DNA from: an uncultured Bacteroidales bacterium
GTDB lineage: Bacteria > Bacteroidota > Bacteroidia > Bacteroidales > Bacteroidaceae
Length of the DNA stretch: 64,000 nucleotides
Assembly: GCA_902768125.1 (NCBI GenBank)
Contig: CACXKA010000013.1
Location: forward strand, 1-64,000
Reading direction: 5' to 3'
The translations under genes and the position numbers were made by a program. This document shows positions 42,557 to 49,651 of the stretch, piece by piece; position 1 is the stretch's first letter, and the number at the start of each line of letters is the position of its first letter. The notes under the pieces are model-generated. The model had not been told where the DNA came from and ran no database searches. It worked only from the letters and a program-made list of their open reading frames with translations.

Positions 42557-43703
42557 TTTGAAGGCAGTGATGGCTCTGCATGGCGACGAGATACAGCGAG
42601 CTGTGGCAGAGGTGGTAGGTGGCGGATGGTACCTACAAGGGGAGGCTGTGCAGCGATTCGAGAGGCACTACGCCGACTATATCGGCACACAGTGTTGTGT
42701 GGGTGTGGCAAATGGCTTGGATGCCCTCACCCTGACCTTGAGAGCCTACATGGAACTCGGAAAGATAGGGGAGGACGATGAAGTCATCGTGCCAGCCAAC
42801 ACCTTCATTGCCACCGTTCTGGCAATCACTGAAAACCGCCTGAAACCCGTCTTCGTGGATGTTGATGCCGATACGCTCGATCTCGACCTTGAGCAGTTGG
42901 AGCAGGCGGTGACCTCACGGACGAAGGCGCTCATGCTCGTTCACCTCTATGGACGTTGCACCTACAACGAAGCCATCAAGACCCTCTGCGACCAGCACGG
43001 CATCTTGCTCATTGAGGACAATGCCCAAGCCCACGGCTGCACCTACCTCCAACCTCCAACCTCAACCTTCAGCTCGGCGGAGCCAAATCTCAAATCTCAA
43101 ATCTCAAATCTCAAACCTCAAACCCGTACAGGCTCTTTAGGTAATGCAGCCTGTCATAGTTTCTATCCTGGCAAGAACCTCGGAGCCTTGGGTGATGGCG
43201 GTGCTGTGACCACCAACGATGAGGAATTGGCAGAGGTCATCCGCAGCATTGCCAACTACGGGTTCGCGAAGAAATACGTGGCGACTTATAAGGGACGCAA
43301 CAGCCGTCTGGACGAAGTGCAGGCAGCCGTCTTGGATGTGAAGCTGAACTATCTGGACGAGGACAACGGCAGGCGACAAGCCATTGCGCGTACCTACTAT
43401 CATAACATCAAGAACGAGGCGATTCGTCTGCCCCGCCTGATGGACAAGGGGGACAATGTCTATCACATCTTCCCCATCTTCACCTCCCAGCGGGATGCGT
43501 TGAAGGAAGCCTTGCAAAAGAAGGGCATCGGCACCCTCATCCATTATCCCATCCCTCCTCACCAGCAAGCCTGCTACAAGGAGTGGAATCATCTCTCCCT
43601 TCCCGTCACAGAACGTTTGGCAAGAGAAGAGCTGAGCCTTCCCCTCCATCCAGCGATGACCGACGAGCAAGTCGCTTTCGTGGTCGAAGCCCTCAACGCC
43701 TAA
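42537..43703 (+). CDS. DegT/DnrJ/EryC1 sugar aminotransferase with an in-frame repeat insertion
   Basis: 388 residues from MNIPYLDLK. PLP-dependent transaminase that would put the amino group on the 3-keto sugar. Motifs: GVANGLDALTLTLRA, VDVDADTLDL, LVHLYGRC, IEDNAQAHG and the PLP lysine in FYPGKNLGALGDGGA (~210). Between AHGCTYL and RTGSLG about 24-25 extra residues (~170-196) are encoded by a heptamer repeat (43084-43124) plus a preceding CT-rich segment. Related enzymes have 3-6 residues here. The reading frame is kept, so the gene may be functional. Confidence 0.88.
   Translation: MNIPYLDLKAVMALHGDEIQRAVAEVVGGGWYLQGEAVQRFERHYADYIGTQCCVGVANGLDALTLTLRAYMELGKIGEDDEVIVPANTFIATVLAITENRLKPVFVDVDADTLDLDLEQLEQAVTSRTKALMLVHLYGRCTYNEAIKTLCDQHGILLIEDNAQAHGCTYLQPPTSTFSSAEPNLKSQISNLKPQTRTGSLGNAACHSFYPGKNLGALGDGGAVTTNDEELAEVIRSIANYGFAKKYVATYKGRNSRLDEVQAAVLDVKLNYLDEDNGRRQAIARTYYHNIKNEAIRLPRLMDKGDNVYHIFPIFTSQRDALKEALQKKGIGTLIHYPIPPHQQACYKEWNHLSLPVTERLAREELSLPLHPAMTDEQVAFVVEALNA
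43084..43124. repeat. Heptamer repeat inside the aminotransferase gene
   Basis: AAATCTC is repeated about four times, followed by two AAACCTC-like units, within coding sequence. The flanking 43045-43083 is CT-rich with AACCTCC/AACCTCA units. Confidence 0.75.
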
Positions 43704-43706
43704 CCG

Positions 43707-43746
43707 TCAATTCTCAATTCTCAATTGTCAATTCTCAATTAAACTC
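43707..43746. repeat. Heptamer repeat in the pfkA leader
   Basis: TCAATTC-type units with a 7-nt period, directly upstream of the pfkA ATG at 43752. Confidence 0.65.
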
Positions 43747-43751
43747 TCAAT

Positions 43752-44732
43752 ATGGCTGAAATTAAAACCATCGGAATCATCACATCGGGCAATGATGCTC
43801 CAGGCATGAACAGCGCCATTCGCGCCGTCACACGTGCCGCCATCTACAACGGACTCAAGGTGAAAGCCATCATGCACGGCTACAAGGGTCTCATCGAAGG
43901 CGACATCGTCGAATTCGAGACACAAAGCGTCAGCAACATCATTCAGTATGGAGGCACCATCCTCAAGTCTTCTCCCTCCAAGGACTTCAAGAATCCTGAA
44001 GGACGCAAGAAGGCCTACGAGAACCTCGTCAAGGAGAGCATTGACGCTCTCATCGTGATAGGAGGCGACGGCACCATTCACGGCGCCCGCATCTTTGCGC
44101 AGGAGTACGACTTCCCCTGCATCGCCATCCCTGCCACCATCGACAACAACCTCTGTGGCACCGACACCACCATCGGCTACGACACTGCCCTCAACACCAT
44201 CATGCAGACTGTTGACAAGATTCGCGACACTGCCACCAGCCACGAGCGCCTCTTCTTCGTGGAGGTGATGGGCGACGGTGCAGGTTTCCTTGCCCTCAAC
44301 AGCGGCATCGCAGCAGGTGTGGAAGAAGCCATCGTGCCTACGGTCGAGGTGGAAGACGAGCAACTCCGCCACTTCATCCAGAAGGGCTTCCGCAAGATCA
44401 AGGGAAGTTCCATCGTGCTTGTGGCAGCCAATGAACAGACAGGTGGTGCCATGCACTATGCCGAGCTTGCCAAGAGCCAATACCCCGAACTCGAGGTGCG
44501 CGTCTCCATCATCGGTCATGCACAGCGAGGCGGACATCCCACGGCGCATGACCGCATCATCGCCAGCCGCATGGGAGCCGCTTCCATCCAAGCCATCCTC
44601 AAGGGATTGCGCAACGTGATGGTCGGCATCGACAACGACGAGATTGTCTATGTGCCCTTCTCCCGTGCCATCAAGGAGAACCGTGCCATCGACCGCAACC
44701 TCCTTGACATCCTCCACAACATCTCCATCTAA
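43752..44732 (+). CDS. pfkA: 6-phosphofructokinase (ATP-type)
   Basis: 326 residues. Phosphorylates fructose 6-phosphate in glycolysis. [14 protein letters not shown] at the N-terminus, [10 protein letters not shown], where G rather than D after the GGD points to ATP over pyrophosphate, then [24 protein letters not shown] with the catalytic Asp in TIDNN, and [13 protein letters not shown]-type enzymes usually have PGTIDND; the G-to-A and D-to-N changes are unusual. Codon use is strongly C-ending, suggesting high expression. Confidence 0.9.
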   Translation: MAEIKTIGIITSGNDAPGMNSAIRAVTRAAIYNGLKVKAIMHGYKGLIEGDIVEFETQSVSNIIQYGGTILKSSPSKDFKNPEGRKKAYENLVKESIDALIVIGGDGTIHGARIFAQEYDFPCIAIPATIDNNLCGTDTTIGYDTALNTIMQTVDKIRDTATSHERLFFVEVMGDGAGFLALNSGIAAGVEEAIVPTVEVEDEQLRHFIQKGFRKIKGSSIVLVAANEQTGGAMHYAELAKSQYPELEVRVSIIGHAQRGGHPTAHDRIIASRMGAASIQAILKGLRNVMVGIDNDEIVYVPFSRAIKENRAIDRNLLDILHNISI

Positions 44733-44771
44733 GCATCCGCGTGATAAAAAGACAAACCAATAAAAATCGAC

Positions 44772-45902
44772 ATGAAGAAAATACTGATTCTGGCCCTCGC
44801 GGCCATCGCATTGACAGCCAATGCGCAGGAGAAATCCAACAAATGGTATGACAACATCAAGTTCAGCGGCTACGGCATGTTGCAGTATCAAGCCACCGAC
44901 AAGTACAGCAACAAAGTCGTCACCCACGACGATGGCACCAAGGAGACGGTGGCGGTGAAAGATGCCGACAACACCTTCAACCTGCGTCTTGCCCGCCTCA
45001 TTCTCGACGGCAAGATCAGCGACTTCGACTGGCGCATTCAGATTCAGGGCACCAACGCCAAGGGACCAGCCGAGCCCACCGTGCAGCTCGTGGACATCTA
45101 TGCCGAATGGTCAAAATACAAGGAAGCCCGCATCCGTGCCGGTCAGTTCAAGCGAGCCTTCACCTTCGAAAGCCCCACGCACCCCATCACCCAGGGTTGG
45201 TATTCCTATGCCAACGTCATCAACACCCTCGGTGGCTATGGCGACCGCACTGGCGAGAAAGCCAGCGGTGGACGCGACATCGGCGTGCAGGTGCAGGGTG
45301 ATCTCTTCCCCAATGCCAACGGACGCCGCCTCTTCCACTATCAGTTGGGCGTGTACAATGGTGAGGGCATCAACACGAAGGACAAGGACGAGCGCAAGGA
45401 CTTCATCGGCGGACTTTGGGTGATGCCCATGCAGGGACTCCGCATCGGTGCCTTCGGATGGACAGGAAGCCGTGGCAACATGACCGACCCTCTCACGGGC
45501 AACACCATCAGCATGAAGAAGAATCGCTATGCCCTCTCTGCTGAGTACGACAAGGACGAGTTCACCTTCCGTGCCGAGTATCTGCACAGCCAGGGATGGG
45601 GTGCCGACAAGGTGGGCAGCAACACCATCGACTATGCCAAGGGCGACAAGGCAGACGGTTGGTACGTCTTCGGCATCGTGCCCGTCATCAAGAGCAAGCT
45701 CCACGCCAAGGCGCGCTACCAGACCTACCGCGACAACAAGGAATGGAGCCGTTCCAAGACCATGTACGAAGTCGGTGCCAACTACTTCTTCACCAAGAAC
45801 GTGCAGCTGAACATGGAGTACGCTCGTGTCAACGACCGCACCATCGCCTGCGATAGGCACAACTACAACTTCTTCGACGTCGAGTTCGACTTCCGTTTCT
45901 GA
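44772..45902 (+). CDS. Phosphate-selective porin O/P-like outer-membrane porin
   Basis: 376 residues. Signal peptide MKKILILALAAIALTANAQ, then a 16-strand-type barrel: FSGYGMLQYQAT, FNLRLARLILDGKISDFDWRIQIQ, RAGQFKRAFTFESPTHP, and C-terminal NYFFTKNVQLNMEYARVN ending in VEFDFRF with a terminal Phe as expected for BAM recognition. The Porin O/P family is anion- or phosphate-selective in Pseudomonas; selectivity here is unknown. Highly biased codon use like pfkA, 39 bp upstream. A strong terminator follows. Confidence 0.87.
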   Translation: MKKILILALAAIALTANAQEKSNKWYDNIKFSGYGMLQYQATDKYSNKVVTHDDGTKETVAVKDADNTFNLRLARLILDGKISDFDWRIQIQGTNAKGPAEPTVQLVDIYAEWSKYKEARIRAGQFKRAFTFESPTHPITQGWYSYANVINTLGGYGDRTGEKASGGRDIGVQVQGDLFPNANGRRLFHYQLGVYNGEGINTKDKDERKDFIGGLWVMPMQGLRIGAFGWTGSRGNMTDPLTGNTISMKKNRYALSAEYDKDEFTFRAEYLHSQGWGADKVGSNTIDYAKGDKADGWYVFGIVPVIKSKLHAKARYQTYRDNKEWSRSKTMYEVGANYFFTKNVQLNMEYARVNDRTIACDRHNYNFFDVEFDFRF

Positions 45903-45931
45903 CACACACACTCTCTCACACACCCACACGG

Positions 45932-45964
45932 GGGAGGCATCCATTTCCACGGTGCCTCCCCTTT
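45932..45964 (+). terminator. Terminator of the porin gene
   Basis: GGGAGGCA (45932-45939) pairs with TGCCTCCC (45953-45960), followed by CTTTTC. Confidence 0.8.
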
Positions 45965-46028
45965 TCGTTTAGCGGTTATCGGTTTGAAAAACTTGGGGAA
46001 ATGTTTGGCGGGGTAGGGAGAAAGGATA

Positions 46029-46036
46029 TATCTTTG
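46029..46036 (+). promoter_or_regulatory. Orphan -7 promoter element
   Basis: TATCTTTG with no gene behind it: the first ATG (46082) is followed two codons later by a stop. It may drive a short RNA up to the hairpin at 46122-46147 or be left from a deleted gene. Confidence 0.4.
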
Positions 46037-46121
46037 CAAGTGAAATAAAAGCCAACCATATAATTAATAACTCTAAAACCGATGCCTATGGGATAGGAAA
46101 TAGGATAGGGGAGAAACAGAA

Positions 46122-46147
46122 AGAGCCTGTGCGATTGCACGGGCTCT
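46122..46147. terminator. Hairpin at the left edge of the hicAB island
   Basis: AGAGCCTGTGC pairs with GCACGGGCTCT (one mismatch). On the minus strand it is followed by TTCTGTTTC and could end a transcript of the HNH remnant. A related hairpin ends hicAB (47113-47144). Confidence 0.55.
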
Positions 46148-46176
46148 CGTGTTGTACGAAGATGATTGAGAAAATG

Positions 46177-46201
46177 AAATCAATATTCAATATCTCAATA
46201 T
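46177..46201. repeat. Left copy of a 25-bp inverted repeat flanking hicAB
   Basis: It begins AAATCAATATTC and ends TATCTCAATAT. The reverse complement of 47281-47305 matches it at 24 of 25 positions. A third, direct, partial copy lies at 47435-47459. Confidence 0.75.
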
Positions 46202-46204
46202 TGG

Positions 46205-46330
46205 TTATCTGTTTCCTTTCACCCTGTTGTGTGTCTTGCACAGCATCTGGCAATTCTCTATGTCCGTGCTTTTTATCCCAATAAGTTTCCTACGCTTTTG
46301 GCTGAACGCGAAATAATAGCGAATGCTTTG
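46205..46330 (-). pseudogene. Remnant of an HNH endonuclease C-terminus
   Basis: On the minus strand an open frame without a start codon (41 codons to a stop at 46205-46207) ends in DIENCQMLCKTHNRVKGNR, the typical C-terminal half of an HNH nuclease (NxQxLCxxHNRxKGN). Upstream, the first H and the zinc or metal site of the domain are missing and a stop closes the frame at 46331. A TACTTTTG -7 box (46362-46369, minus) lies just upstream. Probably a decayed mobile or restriction-type nuclease. Confidence 0.5.
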
Positions 46331-46361
46331 TTATGGTCCGGCTTTCTCCCCGAACCGTTGG

Positions 46362-46369
46362 CAAAAGTA
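46362..46369 (-). promoter_or_regulatory. -7 element reading into the HNH remnant
   Basis: TACTTTTG on the minus strand. With the hairpin at 46122-46147 it would define a ~240-nt transcript. Confidence 0.4.
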
Positions 46370-46419
46370 CGAAGAAATTTCGAATAATCACTCTCATTTA
46401 TAAAAAAAGTGAGAAAAAA

Positions 46420-46451
46420 TTTGGTTTGCAACTAAAATGCAGTTACATTTG
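46420..46451 (+). promoter_or_regulatory. hicAB promoter
   Basis: TTTG (46420-46423) and TACATTTG (46444-46451) separated by 20 bp. The box excludes the in-frame ATG at 46437 as the hicA start. Confidence 0.7.
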
Positions 46452-46472
46452 CAGGCAAATAAGACTAACGAA

Positions 46473-46730
46473 ATGGGAACAAAAGAAAAGTTACGTGAAA
46501 GGTTTCTGAAACAGCCTTCAGACTTTACTTTCGAAGAGATGCAGCGTCTTTTGGAGGGTTATGGCTACGAGAAGAGCAACAAGGGACGTACATCTGGTTC
46601 GCGCATCATCTTCAAGAATGGGGACAAGCGCCCCATCATGTTGCACAAACCCCATCCTGGCAACATCGTGAAAGGATACGCCATGAAGCAGGTTTACGAA
46701 GAATTGAAAGAAGCTGGTTTAATAAAATAG
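46473..46730 (+). CDS. hicA: HicA-type toxin (mRNA interferase)
   Basis: 85 residues from MGTKEKLRERF. The C-terminal half has the HicA double-stranded-RNA-binding-like fold signature: GSRIIFKNGDKRPIMLHKPHPGNIVKGYAMKQVYEELKEAG, with the catalytic-type histidine in LHKPHPG. HicA cleaves mRNA when free; HicB neutralises it. The N-terminal ~25 residues (LKQPSDFTFEEMQRLLEGYGYE) form the first strand and helix. Paired with hicB 12 bp downstream. Its own promoter precedes it. Confidence 0.88.
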   Translation: MGTKEKLRERFLKQPSDFTFEEMQRLLEGYGYEKSNKGRTSGSRIIFKNGDKRPIMLHKPHPGNIVKGYAMKQVYEELKEAGLIK

Positions 46731-46742
46731 GAGGTACAGAAT

Positions 46743-47087
46743 ATGAACACAATGACGTATAAAGGTTATTTAGGCTCAGTGTCTTACAGCGAAAAAGACC
46801 AAGTGTTTTTCGGTAAGATTGAAGGCATTAATGGACTCGTGAACTTTGAAGGCGAGAGCGTCAAGGAACTGACATCTGCCTTCCACGAGGCTGTGGATGA
46901 TTATCTGGCTTATTGCGAGGATGAGGGTATTGTTCCCGACAAGAGTTATACAGGTGTGCTGAATGTACGACTCACTCCTGCCATCCACCGCCAGATTGCA
47001 ATGCTTGCCATTCAGGCAGGTATTTCCATCAATGCATACATCAAAAAGACTTTGGAGGAAAGGTTGGAGGAACCTGTTGAAGTGTGA
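46743..47087 (+). CDS. hicB: HicB-type antitoxin
   Basis: 114 residues. The N-terminal partly degraded RNase H-like fold (YKGYLGSVSYSEKDQVFFGKIEGINGLVNFEGESVKELTSAFHEAVDDYLAYCE) binds the toxin. The C-terminal ribbon-helix-helix (GVLNVRLTPAIHRQIAMLAIQAGISINAYIKKTLEERL) should bind the promoter and autoregulate. Toxin first, antitoxin second is the usual HicAB order. A terminator follows 26 bp downstream. Confidence 0.9.
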   Translation: MNTMTYKGYLGSVSYSEKDQVFFGKIEGINGLVNFEGESVKELTSAFHEAVDDYLAYCEDEGIVPDKSYTGVLNVRLTPAIHRQIAMLAIQAGISINAYIKKTLEERLEEPVEV

Positions 47088-47112
47088 TAGGTTTTGGGCT
47101 TTACAAACATCA

Positions 47113-47148
47113 AGGAGTCTGTGCGGAGAAATGCACGGGCTCCTTTTT
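47113..47148 (+). terminator. hicAB terminator
   Basis: AGGAGTCTGTGC and GCACGGGCTCCT pair around a short loop and are followed by T5. Confidence 0.85.
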
Positions 47149-47181
47149 GTTATATGTTGGATAAGAATCAGCAGGGAACGG

Positions 47182-47250
47182 TTAATTTTCAATAAGGACG
47201 GGTTATTTCTCAATAAGGGTGGGTTATTGGAAAATAAGCGTGCGTTATTG
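47182..47250. repeat. 21-bp-period palindromic array, four units
   Basis: TTAATTTTCAATAA (47182), TTATTTCTCAATAA (47203), TTATTGGAAAATAA (47224) and a truncated TTATTG (47245) are spaced exactly 21 bp. The last unit runs into a G tract and a GC-rich stretch. Two units of the same family are at 11614 and 11635. Confidence 0.7.
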
Positions 47251-47280
47251 GGGGGGGGCGTGGCGGCGCGCGCGAGTACT

Positions 47281-47305
47281 ATATTGAGATATTGATTATT
47301 GATTT
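47281..47305. repeat. Right copy of the 25-bp inverted repeat flanking hicAB
   Basis: Reverse complement of the copy at 46177-46201 with one mismatch. Confidence 0.75.
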
Positions 47306-47531
47306 TACTTTGAAGCGATGATAGGAATAGGAGAAATAAGTTATAATATCAGTATAATAAATTAATAATCAATAATATATATAAATATTTAGGTATATAA
47401 TCACTACTTTTCCCTTTCTTGATGTAAAAAACAAAAATCAATATTCAATATTTGAATATAACATTTCCAATTTGTTGTTTGTAAGTGACAAAAAGAATGG
47501 CTAACTTAGCGGCAAATTATTGTAAATAACT
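47306..47531. other. AT-rich gap with a third copy of the 25-bp repeat
   Basis: Very AT-rich (about 47335-47405), then a partial direct copy of the hicAB-flanking repeat at 47435-47459. No gene or clear promoter seen. Confidence 0.5.
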
Positions 47532-47618
47532 ATGAATGAAGACATTAAAAATGCTGGTACAGCAGAGCAAGTACAAGGATTGGAAAACATGCCAAAATCT
47601 TTTCTGTTAACGGTTTAG
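47532..47618 (+). CDS. Very short reading frame, possibly a truncated gene start
   Basis: 28 codons (MNEDIKNAGTAEQVQGLENM...). It has a normal-looking amphipathic composition but no domain, and runs into a stop just before a heptamer repeat (47619-47651). It could be the first part of a gene whose remainder was lost or replaced by the repeat, or chance. Confidence 0.2.
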   Translation: MNEDIKNAGTAEQVQGLENMPKSFLLTV

Positions 47619-47651
47619 GAGTTCAAAGTTCAAGAGGTTCAACGTTCAAGG
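47619..47651. repeat. Heptamer-period repeat (GTTCAAA-like units)
   Basis: GTTCAAA, GTTCAAG, GTTCAAC, GTTCAAG units; a two-base slip after the second unit interrupts the otherwise 7-nt period. Confidence 0.65.
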
Positions 47652-47671
47652 TTAGCGTGAACGAATAAAAG

Positions 47672-47703
47672 AAACGAATGAGTCACGATTGGCTCATTCG
47701 TTT
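47672..47703. terminator. Bidirectional terminator downstream of the DUF349 gene
   Basis: AAACGAATGAG pairs perfectly with CTCATTCGTTT around a 10-base loop. The T tract on the minus strand serves the lptB-rsfS-ftsH-cdsA-DUF349 operon. Confidence 0.85.
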
Positions 47704-47752
47704 TATTTGTTTCATTTGCCCTGAAGGGGCGATGTTCCCAAAAATTCTTGTT

Positions 47753-49645
47753 TTACTCGTCAAGTGCCTTGAGCTTTGCTTTGATTTCTTCCTTGTCTGC
47801 CTTGAGCTTCTCCATCTTGCGGTTCAGCTCCTCGATGAGGGCGTTGCCTTGCTTGGACTTGCTGCTGAGGGTGAGGAAACCGAGGTTGTTCTCGTAGGTC
47901 TTGATTTCGTTATTGAGGATGTCGAGCTGACGGGTGAGGCGTGAACGCACGTCGTTGCCGTTGCCACCCTTGATGCTCTCCTTGAAGCGGTCGATGCGGC
48001 GCTTGGCTGCATGCTCGTTGGCATAGCCGTAGAGGCGGTCCATCTGCTCGCGGAGGAGCTTGTAGAGCTTGTCCTTGTCCTTGAAAGGCACGTGGCCAAT
48101 CTGGTTCCACTCGTCCTGTGCCTCACGGAGCTTGGAGCGGAGGTCGCCTTCGAACTCCTCGGGCACGATGGCTGCGAGGGCGTCGATGATGGCGCGCTTC
48201 TTCTCGAGGTTGGCTGTCTGCTCGCTGTGGGCATCCTTGTTCGCCTCTTTCTTGGCTGCGAAGAAGGTGTCGCAGGCGGTGTTGAAGCGCTCCCAGATCT
48301 GGTCGCTGTACTTCTTGGGCACGGTGCCGATTTCCTTCCACTTCTTCTGTAACTCGACGAGCTTGTCGCTGGTTGCCTTCCAGTCGGTGCTGTCCTTGAG
48401 CGCCTCTGCCTGCTCGACGAGTTCGAGCTTGAGGGCGTAGTTCTGGTTGAGGTTCTCGCGCACGCTCTGGAAGTATTCGTTCTTGCGGGTGAAGAAGGCG
48501 TCGCATGCGCCACGGAAACGCTCGAAGATCTTGGTGTTCATCTTCTGTGGGGCGTAGCCGATGGTCTTCCACTCTGCCTGCAAGGCGATGATTTTTTCTG
48601 AGAGGGCGTTCCACTCGGCGAAGGTCTTCAGCCCCTCGAGGTCGAAGGCTTCGATGGTCTCGCAGATGGCGGTCTTCTTGGCGAGGTTCTCCTCTTCCTT
48701 CTCCTTGCGTGCCTCGAAGAACTCCTGATGACGCTTGTTGATGACGGTGGATGCTTCCTTGAAGCGGTTCCAGATGCCTTCGCGAAGGTCGCTTGCCACG
48801 GGTCCTGTCTCGCGGAAGTCCTGGTGGAGCTGCTGCAACTTGCGGAATGCGACGATGACGTCGGTCTCGTCTGCCAGTTTCTCAGCGGCTTCGCAGAGGG
48901 CTGTCTTGCGCTCGAGGTTCTTCTTGAAGTCGTAGGCGCGCAGCTCGTTGCTGAGCTTCAGGGTGTCGTAGAATTCTTCCACTGCCTGCTGGTAGGTCTT
49001 CCAGAGGCTGGTCGCCTTCTCAGCCGGCACTTCCTTGATGTCGTTCCACTGCTGCTGCAACTCCTTGAAGTCGTTGTAGCCACGGTTGATCTCGTCGGGA
49101 TTCTCCGTGATGGCCTTTATCTTGTCGATGATTTCGAGTTTCTTCTGATAGTTCGCCTCGCGCTCCTGCTCGAGTGCTGCCGCAGCGGCTGCACGCTTCT
49201 CGCGGATGACAGCCATCAATTCCTTGAAGGTGTTCTCCTCGGGGTCGGGCTCTGGGGCGTACTCCTCGGCAGCGCCTCCTTCTTCGATGAACTTCTTGTA
49301 TGCGGCGTCGGCTTCGGCGCGGTGGATGCGGTAGAAGTTGCTCTTGAGGCTGTCGAGTTCTTGGCGAGTGACCTCTTCGTCGCTTTCCGAAATCTCCTTG
49401 AGTCGGTCGATGACCTCGGTCTCGGTCTCGTAAGTGGCGAAAGAAGTGGTTGAGGTTTCTGCCTGAGGCTCTTCGACAGCTTCTTCGACTACTGGCTCGG
49501 CAGCTTCGTCGGCTACTGGCTCAGCGGCTTCTTCGGTTGCAGCTGCTGCAACGTGTGCTGTTTCTTCTGCTGCAACAGGCTCTGCTGCAGGTTCTACTGT
49601 AGGTTCAACTACAGGTTCCTCAGTGGGGTTCTGAATTTCAGTCAT
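47753..49645 (-). CDS. DUF349 domain protein
   Basis: 630 residues. The N-terminal ~75 residues are almost only Glu, Pro, Val and Ala (EEPVVEPTVEPAAEPVAAEE), a disordered acidic leader. The rest contains several DUF349 helical repeats with the recurring pattern LQxxWKxIGxxPxKxxxxIxxRFxxACDxFFxxKK (for example near residues 355-385 and 425-460) and ends in a coiled coil. It is predicted cytoplasmic. The function is unknown; some DUF349 proteins bind tRNA or ribosomes. Last gene of the operon, 6 bp after cdsA. Confidence 0.85.
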   Translation of the reverse strand: MTEIQNPTEEPVVEPTVEPAAEPVAAEETAHVAAAATEEAAEPVADEAAEPVVEEAVEEPQAETSTTSFATYETETEVIDRLKEISESDEEVTRQELDSLKSNFYRIHRAEADAAYKKFIEEGGAAEEYAPEPDPEENTFKELMAVIREKRAAAAAALEQEREANYQKKLEIIDKIKAITENPDEINRGYNDFKELQQQWNDIKEVPAEKATSLWKTYQQAVEEFYDTLKLSNELRAYDFKKNLERKTALCEAAEKLADETDVIVAFRKLQQLHQDFRETGPVASDLREGIWNRFKEASTVINKRHQEFFEARKEKEEENLAKKTAICETIEAFDLEGLKTFAEWNALSEKIIALQAEWKTIGYAPQKMNTKIFERFRGACDAFFTRKNEYFQSVRENLNQNYALKLELVEQAEALKDSTDWKATSDKLVELQKKWKEIGTVPKKYSDQIWERFNTACDTFFAAKKEANKDAHSEQTANLEKKRAIIDALAAIVPEEFEGDLRSKLREAQDEWNQIGHVPFKDKDKLYKLLREQMDRLYGYANEHAAKRRIDRFKESIKGGNGNDVRSRLTRQLDILNNEIKTYENNLGFLTLSSKSKQGNALIEELNRKMEKLKADKEEIKAKLKALDE

Positions 49646-49651
49646 AGTTGT

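Noticed and set aside
43084..43124. CRISPR array
   Set aside because: Only a 7-nt simple repeat without spacers. No direct repeats with unique spacers occur anywhere in the window, and no cas gene is present.
43728..44927. A 399-codon open frame on the minus strand across pfkA
   Set aside because: It is a shadow of the C-ending codon bias of pfkA on the other strand. Its translation is Val/Asp/Gly-rich with no motif, and pfkA itself is certain.
45111..45950. 279-codon minus-strand frame over the porin gene
   Set aside because: Shadow frame caused by biased codon use; the porin has a signal peptide and C-terminal Phe.
46437..46472. Earlier in-frame ATG for hicA
   Set aside because: It lies between the -33 and -7 elements of the hicAB promoter, so it is not transcribed as a start.
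47182..47250. CRISPR-like array
   Set aside because: The 21-bp period has palindromic units but no spacer of typical length, and no cas gene.
48011..49453. Long plus-strand frames in the DUF349 gene
   Set aside because: Leu/Val-rich antisense translations of a Glu/Lys-rich helical protein; not real membrane proteins.
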